This document shows, in pieces, positions 51,611 to 60,964 of a DNA stretch of 64,000 nucleotides (positions within the stretch are counted from its first letter, which is position 1; each line of letters begins with the position of its first letter). The notes beneath the pieces are model-generated. The model ran no database searches, was not told the origin of the DNA, and worked only from the letters and a program-made list of their open reading frames with translations. The position numbers and the translations under genes are program-made. Origin of the DNA: Rhizobium sp. BK196 (lineage in GTDB: Bacteria > Pseudomonadota > Alphaproteobacteria > Rhizobiales > Rhizobiaceae). The DNA is taken from NCBI RefSeq assembly GCF_014193255.1, contig NZ_JACHZB010000003.1, positions 248,001 to 312,000 of the forward strand. Direction: 5' to 3'.

Positions 51611-52653
51611 AGGCACTCTGGATGCTTCTCCCCGACATAAGCCAGCCCCAGAAGCTGAAGCGTTGATGGATAATAATAGACAGGCGCAAATTGCAGCGCT
51701 TCGGCTGGAAGCTTCGTTCCGTCTAATACACAGGCCACAACGTGGTTAACAATTTCATAACCAGGGTCGGAAAGCTCCGTCTTCGACCGCCCGGTAGTCA
51801 GATCGATAGTGGCGGTTACGCCGTTTGCGGTCATGCCTTCCTTGAGACGCGTCAGCAGCGCCCTGTCGGTCACGCCGCCCCGCACCAGATAGAGCGGGAT
51901 GCGGATCGCGTTGTAGCCGAACTCGGCTTCGAAACCCCAGGCCGGTTGCGGCTGACGCTTCAGACTCACCCATTCGGCGGGCAGCTTGCGCGGACCAAAC
52001 TGCATGGCTTTGAGCAGCGAGTGGCCATCGTCCGTCAGTTTCTGCCACAGATCGGACGGTGCAAGTGCTGCCATGACGGGTAGCGCTTCATAGACCCAGT
52101 AGGACGGGTTGATAACGGGGCCATCGTCGCGATCCGCGCCGGAGAAGCCTTCCGTACCGGGCATCAACAGGGTGCGGCCGCCGAAACTGGCCACAGTTTC
52201 CGAGAGTGTCGACTGCGCCATGCGGGTGGCCGCGGTGATATAGTCGGCGCGGTTCCAGGCGGATCCCGCCAGCGCAAGCGCATAGGCAATCAATATATCG
52301 CCATCAGATGCATTGTTCGTATCGGTTACATGCGGGGTGGCGGAGGGATCCCATTTCCACACGGCAAGGCCGTCATTGCGCAGCAACAGTTCGGTGCGGG
52401 TAAAATACCAGATCTGCTCAAAATCCGCCGGCCTTGCGGCGAGATAGGCAAGCAGCAGGCCGTAGCCCTGGCCCTCACTATGGCTGATATTGCCGTTGCC
52501 GTTATCGATGATGCGGCCGCTCGGATCGAGAAACTTTGCCTTATAGGCGGCCCACGCCTCGCCGCTGATCCGCGGCTGCTGGGCAGAGGCAGGCTTACCG
52601 GCAAACGAAAGCATCATCGTGCCTGCCAGCACTGCGGCGATCCAGGCCTTCAT
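51607..52653 (-). CDS. bcsZ: Periplasmic endoglucanase BcsZ (GH8)
   Basis: A 348-residue GH8 cellulase with a signal peptide (MKAWIAAVLAGTMMLSFAGKPASA). The catalytic acid is Glu60 in NISHSEGQGYGLLLA, and the conserved Asp pair lies in NNASDGDILIAYALALAG. It trims glucan chains in the periplasm and is needed for proper cellulose output. The ATG overlaps the stop of bcsB by four bases (ATGA). Its length fits the family. Confidence 0.96.
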   Translation of the reverse strand: MKAWIAAVLAGTMMLSFAGKPASAQQPRISGEAWAAYKAKFLDPSGRIIDNGNGNISHSEGQGYGLLLAYLAARPADFEQIWYFTRTELLLRNDGLAVWKWDPSATPHVTDTNNASDGDILIAYALALAGSAWNRADYITAATRMAQSTLSETVASFGGRTLLMPGTEGFSGADRDDGPVINPSYWVYEALPVMAALAPSDLWQKLTDDGHSLLKAMQFGPRKLPAEWVSLKRQPQPAWGFEAEFGYNAIRIPLYLVRGGVTDRALLTRLKEGMTANGVTATIDLTTGRSKTELSDPGYEIVNHVVACVLDGTKLPAEALQFAPVYYYPSTLQLLGLAYVGEKHPECL

Positions 52654-55136
52654 TTCGACCTGCCAAGCCTTGAGAGCATTCTGGACGTAGCCAGACCGAT
52701 GAGCAGCGACAGCGCGACCAAAAGGAAGGAATAGGAGAGGATATTCGTCGACAGCCAGTTGGCGGCGATCAGGCGATAGTTGGCGATCGATAAGCCGGCG
52801 GTGGGTACGAAATCGAAGCGCGTGACCGGCACACTCTCGATCTTGCCGGTACGGCTGGAATAGGTGGTGACATGACCCGCAATCTGCGGCCAGTTCGCCT
52901 GGGAGGCCAGGGAACTTAGTCCCTCGCGCAAATCCTTGGCCGAAGGCGCGGTCACGACGGTCCATGTGCCACCACCATCCGGGCTCTTGCCCTGGGCGAC
53001 CATCAGAGAGGTCACATTCGAAGGCGTGAAGACCTGCTCGGCATTGGGAACGAATTGCAGCGAGGCGCCGGTAATATCGAAGTTTCGGCGCAGCCATTCG
53101 CGGAACGCCGCGATGCGGCTTTGCAGCGCGCCCCCGCTGATGCGCGAGCGCCATTCTTCCAGTGCCTTGCCGTTGTCGATCTCTGTCGGCTGCGAATCCG
53201 TCACCGGACGCCAGGAAGCCTGGCTGGCAGTTGCGACATTGACCTGGGTGAGCGCCGTTGCCGGCATCTGCGAAATCGAGCCGATAAAAATCGCACTGCG
53301 ATCGCCGATCACGCTCGGCGAGGCGACGGTATCGATTGCGATCGGATGGCCGGCCGCAATCGCTAATTGGCCAAGCAGGGTCGCGGTGGCCGAAAGTGTA
53401 TCGGCATCGGTACGGTCGATGAACAGCGGTGTCGGATCTGGACTGCGTCCGTAAGGGTAGGATGTACCGGCCATGGCCGCGAGGTTTGGTCGCTGCCCGA
53501 CACGGGCGAAATCGGGCATGTGAAATTCGGACGTGTCAAAAAGTGCAAAACGTGGCGCCTGCGACGCCGTTGCCCCGGGGGCGCAGGCCGCATCGTCCTC
53601 AGTCATCAGGACTGCCTCGATGGCGATCGAATTCAGGCCCGGCTTGAAGTGCCGCATGGTCACGCGGATCGGAAGCTGGCGAAAAATACCGCCGTTGGTC
53701 GTGGCGATCGGCACTGTGGAGGCGATGTTGCCATTCACATAGACGTCGATGTGGCTGCCGGGAAGCACTTTGCTGGAATAGGCGGCATCGAGCAAGACTT
53801 TCGCCTCGCCATAGGCATTGGCATAGAAATCGGCCGGCACGGCGACATTGAAGCCTGTGCGAAAGCGGCGACCTGAGAAATCGACGGTGCGTATGCCGAG
53901 TTGCGAAAGCGGGATGCGCGTATCGCCGAAGAGAAGCGGCGCGTCAGGCGCCGTCCAGCGCTGCGTGGTCAGCACGTCGCGGCGTATTTCAGGGGCACGA
54001 TCGGTCGGAGACACGATAGTATCGATCGCTGTCGAAACCGCCTGCCAGGACGGACCGCTAATCAAAAGGACGGGCGAACCACTGCGCGGGTCAGTGACAA
54101 AGGCGGCAAGTGGTGCGCTTTCAGCCCCCTGAGGAAGGCTCGGGAAGATCGGCCGCAGCTCGGCCGCGGTACCGACGAGTACCGCCATCTTGCCGGGACC
54201 ACCTGCCGGCAGGGAGCCGGTCCCGAAGGCAAAAACCTGGTTCGGCATGCCGCTCAAGAGTGACAGGCCCTGCGCCAGACGCAGAAGCGGCTTAGTGGTG
54301 CCAGGTTGTTCCATCGCCGGAACGACCAGATCGAATTCCGTCTTGCCGGTGCCGTCGACGCCGATGGCGCGGATCGCATCCGTGCCGGAAAGCTGGCCGG
54401 CATCGCGGCCGGCAAAGCTCAGATAGGTGCCGGCCGGATCGATGTTCGACCATAGCTCATAGGTGGAGTCGATGCTGCAATCAGTGCGGTGGCGCTGATT
54501 GGCTTCGAAGGTGATGAGGTTAGCACCGGGTTGCAGGAGACCCGGAGGAACGTCGAAGCTGACCGCCGACGGGCTGTCGGGTGAACCGACCTGCTGCTGG
54601 CCGATTGCACGGTTGTTGATGAACACGGTCAGCTGCGACACTTCGGGAGCGACGACGACGGCGTTCTGATAGGTGAAAGTGAACCGTGCCTTCGCCGCCG
54701 CCTGCTCCGTCGTCAGATAGATCGACCATGACCTACGGTCATATTCACCACCGAGGCCTAGTTCGGAGAAGGGCACGATATAGCGCCTGAAATCACCGAT
54801 CTGCGGAGCGACCGCGACGGAACGGACGGCAGGCTGCGCGGCCTGCTGTGGCTGGGCCTGTGCCGGGGCAGAAGGCGTTGCCGGCGCCGGTGCAGATGTT
54901 GGAGGAATGGCGCTGACCGGCGGCGCTGCAGGCGCGGGAGGCGGCATCGGCTGCGGGGCAACCGTCTGCGGCACGACGGGAACAGGAGCCGGCGCGGGCT
55001 GGACGGGCAGTCTCAGGCGCGGAGCAACCGGCGCACCCGCCGGACGTTCGCCGGACATGTCGAAAGGGCTGATCTGCGCATAAGCAAAAACGGATGTGCC
55101 GACCAGAAGAAGGGAAGCGACGAAGAGCTTTCTCAT
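52650..55136 (-). CDS. bcsB: Cellulose synthase periplasmic subunit BcsB
   Basis: An 828-residue BcsB. The signal peptide (MRKLFVASLLLVGTSVFAYA) is followed by a Pro/Ala-rich linker to about residue 130. Repeated carbohydrate-binding and ferredoxin-like domains come next (the first begins IVPFSELGLGGEYDRRSWSIY), and a single C-terminal membrane anchor ends the protein (LSYSFLLVALSLLIGLATS). It guides the glucan from BcsA across the periplasm. The ATG overlaps the bcsA stop by four bases. Confidence 0.96.
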   Translation of the reverse strand: MRKLFVASLLLVGTSVFAYAQISPFDMSGERPAGAPVAPRLRLPVQPAPAPVPVVPQTVAPQPMPPPAPAAPPVSAIPPTSAPAPATPSAPAQAQPQQAAQPAVRSVAVAPQIGDFRRYIVPFSELGLGGEYDRRSWSIYLTTEQAAAKARFTFTYQNAVVVAPEVSQLTVFINNRAIGQQQVGSPDSPSAVSFDVPPGLLQPGANLITFEANQRHRTDCSIDSTYELWSNIDPAGTYLSFAGRDAGQLSGTDAIRAIGVDGTGKTEFDLVVPAMEQPGTTKPLLRLAQGLSLLSGMPNQVFAFGTGSLPAGGPGKMAVLVGTAAELRPIFPSLPQGAESAPLAAFVTDPRSGSPVLLISGPSWQAVSTAIDTIVSPTDRAPEIRRDVLTTQRWTAPDAPLLFGDTRIPLSQLGIRTVDFSGRRFRTGFNVAVPADFYANAYGEAKVLLDAAYSSKVLPGSHIDVYVNGNIASTVPIATTNGGIFRQLPIRVTMRHFKPGLNSIAIEAVLMTEDDAACAPGATASQAPRFALFDTSEFHMPDFARVGQRPNLAAMAGTSYPYGRSPDPTPLFIDRTDADTLSATATLLGQLAIAAGHPIAIDTVASPSVIGDRSAIFIGSISQMPATALTQVNVATASQASWRPVTDSQPTEIDNGKALEEWRSRISGGALQSRIAAFREWLRRNFDITGASLQFVPNAEQVFTPSNVTSLMVAQGKSPDGGGTWTVVTAPSAKDLREGLSSLASQANWPQIAGHVTTYSSRTGKIESVPVTRFDFVPTAGLSIANYRLIAANWLSTNILSYSFLLVALSLLIGLATSRMLSRLGRSK

Positions 55137-57331
55137 CCGGCGTTCGCCTTTGCGGCCTGCTGCTGTCGATGCGCCTCGCGCTCCGGCCGCATGCTGCGGA
55201 AGAAATAAACCAGGCCACGGCTCGTCTGATAGAGCGATAGGCCGAGGAACCAGACGGTGCCCTTGATGAGACCGGGATTGCGGCGGCGCGAAGCCTGGAA
55301 CTGGCTCCACTGATCGGAATTGGCGAAGATCAGGTCGGCGATGAGACGGTGATCGAGCGCGCTTTTCGGCTGATACTGGCAGCCAACATTGGTAATATCG
55401 CCCGATGGTTCGATGTTGCGGACGATAAGCGGCAGAGTTTCGAGATCGGCGCCGCTATAGGGCCGGAAGCGGATTTCCCCGAGCGCGCCGACTTGCACCG
55501 CATCGAAATGCTTGCTGAAGACGTGCAAACGCGCGCCGTGGACGGAGACATCCTCGATAGAGGCCGTGTACCACTGATCGCCGATGCAGAATTCGCAACG
55601 GCGGTTGACGCGCACGCGCCGGGAGGACGCCCTCTCCCCGCGCTCGGAGACGACGCCGAGCGCACAACCGGCAAGGATGAGGTTAATGACGTTCCAGCCG
55701 CCGACAACTAGGGTGACGTCCGCCTTATAGGGTTCGGCATAGATCTTGTAGATGGTGATCGCGACGGCGATGATCTGCACTGCGAAGATCACAAAGAAAG
55801 GTCTGCTGATTTCCGACAGGCGGCTGACTGAAATGGATTCATCCTTGGCGGTGACCTTGAAGGTCGGCTTGCGCGGATTGAGCATGACCGAGATGACAGC
55901 CGGCAACAGGTGCACCGTCTGCACATATTCATAAAGTTCGGAAATCCAAGGCCAGCGGAACGATCCATAGAGATAGTTCTGCATCATCAGGTTCACGATC
56001 ATATAGGCAAGCGTATAGGCCAGGAACTCGCCGCCGGAGGCCGTGAATATCTGCAGATCGAAAAAGAGATAGAAGAGCGGCGCGAAGAGGAAGATCGTGC
56101 GCGGGAACGGAAACAACCAGAACAGCGACGAGGACATGTAGCAGAGGCGCTGCGGCAGCGTGAGGCCGCGTTTGAGCAGCGGAAAGCGAAAGCGCAGAAT
56201 CTGCATCATACCCTGCGCCCAGCGGCTGCGCTGGCCGATGAAACTTGCGAAGGTTGCAGGCTGCAGGCCCGCGATCAGCGGCTTGTCGAGATAGATGCTG
56301 TTCCAGCCGGCGCCGTGAAGGGCGAGCGCGGTCTCGCAATCCTCGGTGATGCTGACACCGCTGAAACCGTTGGTGGATTGCAGTGCGCGGCGGCTCAGCA
56401 CCGCCGCCGAGCCGCAAAAGAAGGCGGCATTCCATTTGTCGAGACCGCGCTGGATGATGCCGTAGAACATTTCGTTCTCGCTCGGCATCTTGTCGAAGGT
56501 GCGCAGGTTGCGTTCCAGCGGATCCGGATTGATGAAGAAGTGCGGCGTCTGGACGAGGAAAAGCTTCGGGTCGTCGTCGAAATAGCCGACCGTCTCCAGA
56601 AGAAAGTCGCGCGCCGGCGCATGGTCAGCGTCGAAAACGGCGATCAATTCGCCCCTCGAATGCTGCATGCCGTTGTTGAGATTGCCTGCCTTGGCATGTT
56701 CGTTGCGATCGCGCGTCAGGTAGTTGACATCGAGATCGACGCAGAGCTGCTTCAGCTCGGCATGGCGGGCGGCGGCGGCCTGCGCTTCGATCAGCTTGCC
56801 GGAATTGCGCTTCTGCAATGTACCGCCGTCGTCCAGCAGCCAGACGTGCAGCTTGTCGGCCGGATAATCCATCGCCTTGGCCGCGGCGAGCGTATTGGCA
56901 AGCAGGCCGGCATCTTCGTTGTAGGACGGCACGAAGACATCAACATGCGGGAAGCGCTCGAGCTTGCCGGCGCGCGAGGGGCGCGGCGGCAGCGGGGTCG
57001 CGACAATGAAGAGCGACAGCGCCAGCATCATCACGCTATACATTTCAGCGAGATAGAGCAGCAGGCCAGGAATGAAGTTTGCAAGCTGGTTAACCGGCGG
57101 CAGCGTATTGGTCGTGCGCCAGTAGACGTAGCGCAGCACGATGGACGTACCGAAGGCGAGCGCCACGAGACGCCATGTGCCCTCGCCCTTCAGCACCTTG
57201 ATGAGCGCCATGATCGTGACGACGGTGATGCTGGCGATGAGTTGGGTCTGCAGATTGACGGGCAGCGTGATCAGGGCGATCACACAAAGCGACACCACAG
57301 CCCATATGAGAACACTGCCAGCCTTACGCAT
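55133..57331 (-). CDS. bcsA: Cellulose synthase catalytic subunit BcsA
   Basis: A 732-residue GT2 synthase. The N-terminal helices are followed by the catalytic domain with FDADHAP (metal-binding Asp pair), TEDCETAL and the QRSRW motif from residue 367. More helices and a PilZ domain follow from about 565, with the c-di-GMP-binding arginines in SRRVRVNRR and DVSVHGARL. It polymerises UDP-glucose and extrudes the chain. The PilZ site means activity should depend on c-di-GMP, which the two GGDEF proteins of this window could supply. GAAGGGAC precedes the ATG; bcsN lies 54 bases upstream. Confidence 0.98.
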   Translation of the reverse strand: MRKAGSVLIWAVVSLCVIALITLPVNLQTQLIASITVVTIMALIKVLKGEGTWRLVALAFGTSIVLRYVYWRTTNTLPPVNQLANFIPGLLLYLAEMYSVMMLALSLFIVATPLPPRPSRAGKLERFPHVDVFVPSYNEDAGLLANTLAAAKAMDYPADKLHVWLLDDGGTLQKRNSGKLIEAQAAAARHAELKQLCVDLDVNYLTRDRNEHAKAGNLNNGMQHSRGELIAVFDADHAPARDFLLETVGYFDDDPKLFLVQTPHFFINPDPLERNLRTFDKMPSENEMFYGIIQRGLDKWNAAFFCGSAAVLSRRALQSTNGFSGVSITEDCETALALHGAGWNSIYLDKPLIAGLQPATFASFIGQRSRWAQGMMQILRFRFPLLKRGLTLPQRLCYMSSSLFWLFPFPRTIFLFAPLFYLFFDLQIFTASGGEFLAYTLAYMIVNLMMQNYLYGSFRWPWISELYEYVQTVHLLPAVISVMLNPRKPTFKVTAKDESISVSRLSEISRPFFVIFAVQIIAVAITIYKIYAEPYKADVTLVVGGWNVINLILAGCALGVVSERGERASSRRVRVNRRCEFCIGDQWYTASIEDVSVHGARLHVFSKHFDAVQVGALGEIRFRPYSGADLETLPLIVRNIEPSGDITNVGCQYQPKSALDHRLIADLIFANSDQWSQFQASRRRNPGLIKGTVWFLGLSLYQTSRGLVYFFRSMRPEREAHRQQQAAKANAG

Positions 57332-57385
57332 GAACGTCCCTTCGAAATGGCTCAACCGCTGCGCATCCGTGCATTGGGATATTTG

Positions 57386-58366
57386 CTATTTCTGGCAGGC
57401 GGCCGTCATGGCCGCGTCCCCTATGCAATCAGGCGAAGGCACGGTCACACCGATCGGCCTTGCCGGTTGTTGGATCGGCGCTGGCGTTTCTGCCGGCGGC
57501 TCTATCGCATTCGTCTGTATGTCGTCATTCGGCAACGGCACGCGAGGGCCGACGGGCGGCTGCAGGACCGGTGCGGCATATGACGGCTGCGTCCGCACCC
57601 GGCGCACGGCCACGGTCCTCGGCTGGCGTACCGCCGGAGCGGGTTCGTAACCGATCGGCATGGTATTCGGGCGATAACCGCCCTCATCCGGATAGATCGG
57701 CGCGCCGGTCTGGCCAAGCGCTGGATTGGCCGGCGGCGGTGCGCCATAGGGGTTCCAGATATCACCGTCGAAAGTGCCGGTGACGGTGTACCCGTAGACA
57801 ATACCGAGAAGCTGGCGCTCGGCGGCGCGGGCATCGCAAAGGCGCAGGCGGATCTGGATCATGCCGAAATTGCGCGCCTGCGTGTGCGCGGACTGGCTGG
57901 AGCGGATCTGCTGCCAGGCGTAAATGCAGGTATCGCCGGCGCGGCTGCGGCCCGACGCATAGCCGAAGGGACCGTAACTGTTCTGCAGGAAGGTGGCTGA
58001 GGTCGCCATTGGAACGCCGGGAACCGCGCGCGCCATCTCCCGGGCGATATCCCCTTGCCGGATCATCCTGTAGGAATCGCTGCTGGCGCCCGAATTGACG
58101 CCGGACGCGCCGAGGAACTGCGCTTTGAGGAAATTCTGGCCGGGGACCGATGAGGAGGTAAACAGCGATATCGTCTGTTCCACGCCGTTTCCGCGCTTTC
58201 GCTCAATGACGCTGACGATCGACGGACCGCCCGGAGGTGGCAGCACAAGGGCCTTTTCGGGCTCTACGCTCTCAGGTCCGGCCGGCTGGCGCACTTCACC
58301 TGTCGACGTGCAGCCGGCTATCATGGCCGAAATGGCCACCACCGATATCGTCTTCGGAAAATGCAT
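57386..58366 (-). CDS. bcsN: Cellulose biosynthesis protein BcsN
   Basis: A 326-residue lipoprotein. The signal ends in lipobox MIAGC (ISVVAISAMIAGCTSTGEV). The BcsN core spans about 50-230 (KRGNGVEQTISLFTSSSVPGQN, then TCIYAWQQIRSS and FGMIQIRLRLCD) and a proline-rich tail follows. It is found only in rhizobial-type cellulose operons, where it comes before bcsA as here. Its exact role is unknown; secretion or regulation at the envelope is likely. The start at 58366 follows AGGAT. Confidence 0.9.
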   Translation of the reverse strand: MHFPKTISVVAISAMIAGCTSTGEVRQPAGPESVEPEKALVLPPPGGPSIVSVIERKRGNGVEQTISLFTSSSVPGQNFLKAQFLGASGVNSGASSDSYRMIRQGDIAREMARAVPGVPMATSATFLQNSYGPFGYASGRSRAGDTCIYAWQQIRSSQSAHTQARNFGMIQIRLRLCDARAAERQLLGIVYGYTVTGTFDGDIWNPYGAPPPANPALGQTGAPIYPDEGGYRPNTMPIGYEPAPAVRQPRTVAVRRVRTQPSYAAPVLQPPVGPRVPLPNDDIQTNAIEPPAETPAPIQQPARPIGVTVPSPDCIGDAAMTAACQK

Positions 58367-58781
58367 ATCCTGGCCGTTGCTACCGTTTATTAATCTTTGT
58401 CTGAGGGACAAAGCGCGACGAATTTCCGAATCAACAACCCCTATCTCATTCATAGGCATAAACGATGCCCATGGTTAACAAATGGTCAATATCTCGCCCA
58501 CAGTTGCACCGGGTAAAGCGAGCGCACGCTCCACCTTTGAGGGCGCAACAAAAAAATAATCGACAGCTGGCAAAGGACGCCCCGGAGGCTCTCAACCTCG
58601 CTCGACTCGTTCTCCGCCTTCATCTCAAAGATATGGGATGCGAGGCGCCGTCTCCGGGACGGCAGGGTCGAACTCAACGACCAATCAAACCGATTCCGAC
58701 CGACCGCCTGCGCTTTGCCGGCGGAACCATGAAGCATGGCTGGCGTTTTCCCGGTGGCTGGGTAGGAAGAGGAGAATATCC
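58367..58781. other. Divergent region between bcsN and the DUF1236 gene
   Basis: About 415 bases. The part near the DUF1236 gene holds the EcfG-type promoter at 58723-58747. The rest must include the bcs operon promoter, but I cannot point to a clear -35/-10 pair. No other gene is seen. Confidence 0.5.
58723..58747 (+). promoter_or_regulatory. EcfG general-stress promoter before the DUF1236 gene
   Basis: GGAAC at 58723-58727, 16 bases, CGTT at 58744-58747: an exact match. The ATG follows 34 bases later, behind GGAAGAGGAG. Confidence 0.78.
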
Positions 58782-59102
58782 ATGCGCAAGACCATGCTGG
58801 CCACGGCCGCCCTCATGCTGACCGTCAGCTCTGCCGCCTTCGCGCAGAGCAGCGTCATCGTAACCGATCCGGCGCCGACCGCTTCGACCGTCGTGCTTCC
58901 GGGGGAAGTACGCACCTATGTGATGGAGCAGAGCGCGCCTTCCGTCGTCTATGACGGCGACATCACTGTCGGCGCAACTCTTCCCGACACCGTGGAAATC
59001 CATAGCGTCCCCAACGCGGACGGCTATGGCTATACCGTCATCAACGAGCGCCGCGTGATCGTCGAGCCACAGACACACCGCATCATTCAGGTTCTCGAAT
59101 AG
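58782..59102 (+). CDS. DUF1236 secreted protein
   Basis: A 106-residue protein with a signal peptide (MRKTMLATAALMLTVSSAAFA). The C-terminal DUF1236 motif reads VEIHSVPNADGYGYTVINERRVIVEPQTHRIIQVL. These proteins occur in Rhizobiales, often in stress-induced sets; function unknown. An exact EcfG-type promoter precedes it, with a leader of about 28 bases. It is convergent with the histidine kinase gene. Confidence 0.88.
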   Translation: MRKTMLATAALMLTVSSAAFAQSSVIVTDPAPTASTVVLPGEVRTYVMEQSAPSVVYDGDITVGATLPDTVEIHSVPNADGYGYTVINERRVIVEPQTHRIIQVLE

Positions 59103-59135
59103 GCTTTCGACAGGATGATGAGGTCTTGCCAGGCC

Positions 59136-60773
59136 TCACGCCTGTCCCGCGGGAGGCTTGCTGTTCAGCACCTCGCGAACCTTATGAGCGAGCTGCTCCA
59201 GGCTGAAGGGTTTGGCAAGGAGCGAGACGCCGTGGTCCAGTACGCCATTGTGAACGATGGCATTGCGGGTATAGCCGGTCGTGTAGAGTATCCGTATTTC
59301 CGGCCACTTCTCCATGACGGCATCAGCAAGCTGGCGGCCGTTCATCTGCGGCATAACGATATCGGTGAAGATGAGATCCACGCGTTCTCTCTGCATAACA
59401 TCCAGCGCTTCGGGACCGCCTCCGGCCTGCAGCACGCTGTAGCCGAGTTCACGCAGGCTCTCGGCCGTCATTTCCCGTACACTCTGGTCATCCTCCACCA
59501 CGAGGATGGTATCATCGACGCTGCCCTGCGGGATCGGCCTCATGGACGGCTCCGTAAAACGTGCGTCGCCGGAACCGACACGGCGCGGGAGATAGATTTT
59601 GACCGTCGTTCCGCGGTCGATCTCGGAGTAGATCTTGATGTGTCCCCTGCTCTGCTTGACGTAGCCATAGACCTGGCTGAGGCCGAGGCCCGTGCCCTTG
59701 CCGGGACCTTTCGTAGTATAAAAAGGATCGAAAGCGCGTTCCAGAACCTCGGGCGACATGCCGATGCCGGTATCCGTGATGCTGATCATCACATATTGGC
59801 CGGCCTCCACTTCCTGGTGCATGCGCGCGTAACGGTCGTCCAGTTCGGTATTGGCCGTCTCGATGGTCAGATGCCCGCCATCGGGCATGGCGTCGCGCGC
59901 GTTGACAGAGAGGTTGAGGATGGCGTTTTCAAGCTGGCTCAAATCGGCGAAGGTCGGCCACAGGCCGCCGGCCAGAACCGTTTCGATCCTGATCTGCTCG
60001 CCCAGCGTCCGGCGCAGCAGTTCCGACATGCCGCCGACCAGCTTGTTTGCATCTATGATTTCCGGTGACAGTGGCTGCTGGCGTGAAAAGGCGAGCAGGC
60101 GCGCAGTCAACACCGCAGCTCGCTGCGCTCCGTCCCTGGCGCTCTGGATCGAGTTCAGGAGGCGTGGATCCTCCCTGCCGTTCAGCCGCCTCTGGGCAAG
60201 ATCGAGGCTGCCGATGATGATCGCCAGCATGTTGTTGAAGTCGTGAGCGACGCCGCCAGTCAACTGGCCGATGGTTTCCATCTTCTGCAACTGGCGCACC
60301 TGGGCCTGGGCGGCGGCATGCTCTTCCATCTCCCGCTTGAGTTCGTCGGTGCGCTCAGCGACAGTCTCCTCTAGCTTCCTGTTGAAATCGTTGAGCGCTT
60401 CGCGCAGATGCGATTGCCGGCCGTGCGAGACGATGATCGCCTGCATCAGACCGACGATGATGAATGCATTGACGACGAAGGTCGAAAGGCCGATCCATTG
60501 GCCGAAGGTGACGGGCCAGAAGATGTCGTGCGGCTCGACGAAGAACTGCTGGACGACAAAGCCCGACAAGATGGCGGCGGCCGCCCCTGGCCCGGCACCG
60601 CCGATGAAGCTTGCGATCAGCACTGCGGGCAAGAAGCTCAGAAAGGGAAAGCCGGAGAGATAATCGCCGGCCGCAACACGCAGCAGGAAGGTGAGCGCAA
60701 CGGCGGCGACAGCGAGCGGATAGGTCAAAACCGGCCTATGACGCAGCCAGTCCGTGGCGCTCAACAAATCCAT
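59136..60773 (-). CDS. Hybrid histidine kinase with DUF4118 sensor and receiver
   Basis: A 545-residue kinase. The N-terminal membrane part (residues about 15-115, DUF4118 type, KdpD-like helices) is followed by a coiled coil, the HisKA domain with the phospho-accepting His177 in GVAHDFNNML, and the ATPase domain with NLSVNARDAM, DTGIGM and GKGTGLGLS. A C-terminal receiver starts at DTILVVEDDQSVREM, with its phospho-aspartate in IFTDIVMPQ and the conserved Lys in AKPFS. It is divergent from the FATGUY response regulator at 60965, a likely partner. The signal is unknown. Confidence 0.93.
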   Translation of the reverse strand: MDLLSATDWLRHRPVLTYPLAVAAVALTFLLRVAAGDYLSGFPFLSFLPAVLIASFIGGAGPGAAAAILSGFVVQQFFVEPHDIFWPVTFGQWIGLSTFVVNAFIIVGLMQAIIVSHGRQSHLREALNDFNRKLEETVAERTDELKREMEEHAAAQAQVRQLQKMETIGQLTGGVAHDFNNMLAIIIGSLDLAQRRLNGREDPRLLNSIQSARDGAQRAAVLTARLLAFSRQQPLSPEIIDANKLVGGMSELLRRTLGEQIRIETVLAGGLWPTFADLSQLENAILNLSVNARDAMPDGGHLTIETANTELDDRYARMHQEVEAGQYVMISITDTGIGMSPEVLERAFDPFYTTKGPGKGTGLGLSQVYGYVKQSRGHIKIYSEIDRGTTVKIYLPRRVGSGDARFTEPSMRPIPQGSVDDTILVVEDDQSVREMTAESLRELGYSVLQAGGGPEALDVMQRERVDLIFTDIVMPQMNGRQLADAVMEKWPEIRILYTTGYTRNAIVHNGVLDHGVSLLAKPFSLEQLAHKVREVLNSKPPAGQA

Positions 60774-60964
60774 TTCCCAGCCTCTTCCCTTCCGTTACGA
60801 AAACGGGCCTCAAGCTTTTGCACATCGAAACCGGCCGGGCAATATGCCGTTTTCGCATTGCGGCGTTCCAGCCTTGACGAGTAGCCGGCTCGCGACAGAT
60901 AAGCCGTAATGCCGAGCAAAGGGCCTGACGCGGGTCCACGCGAGGGTAAAGGGCGGACGGAACT

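Noticed and set aside
50099..51640. A 513-codon plus-strand frame opposite the TPR gene
   Set aside because: Low-complexity, Gly/Arg-rich translation with no motif; the minus-strand gene is coupled to the bcs operon.
55910..57583. A 557-codon plus-strand frame opposite bcsA
   Set aside because: Shadow of the cellulose synthase gene; no recognisable domain and no ribosome site.
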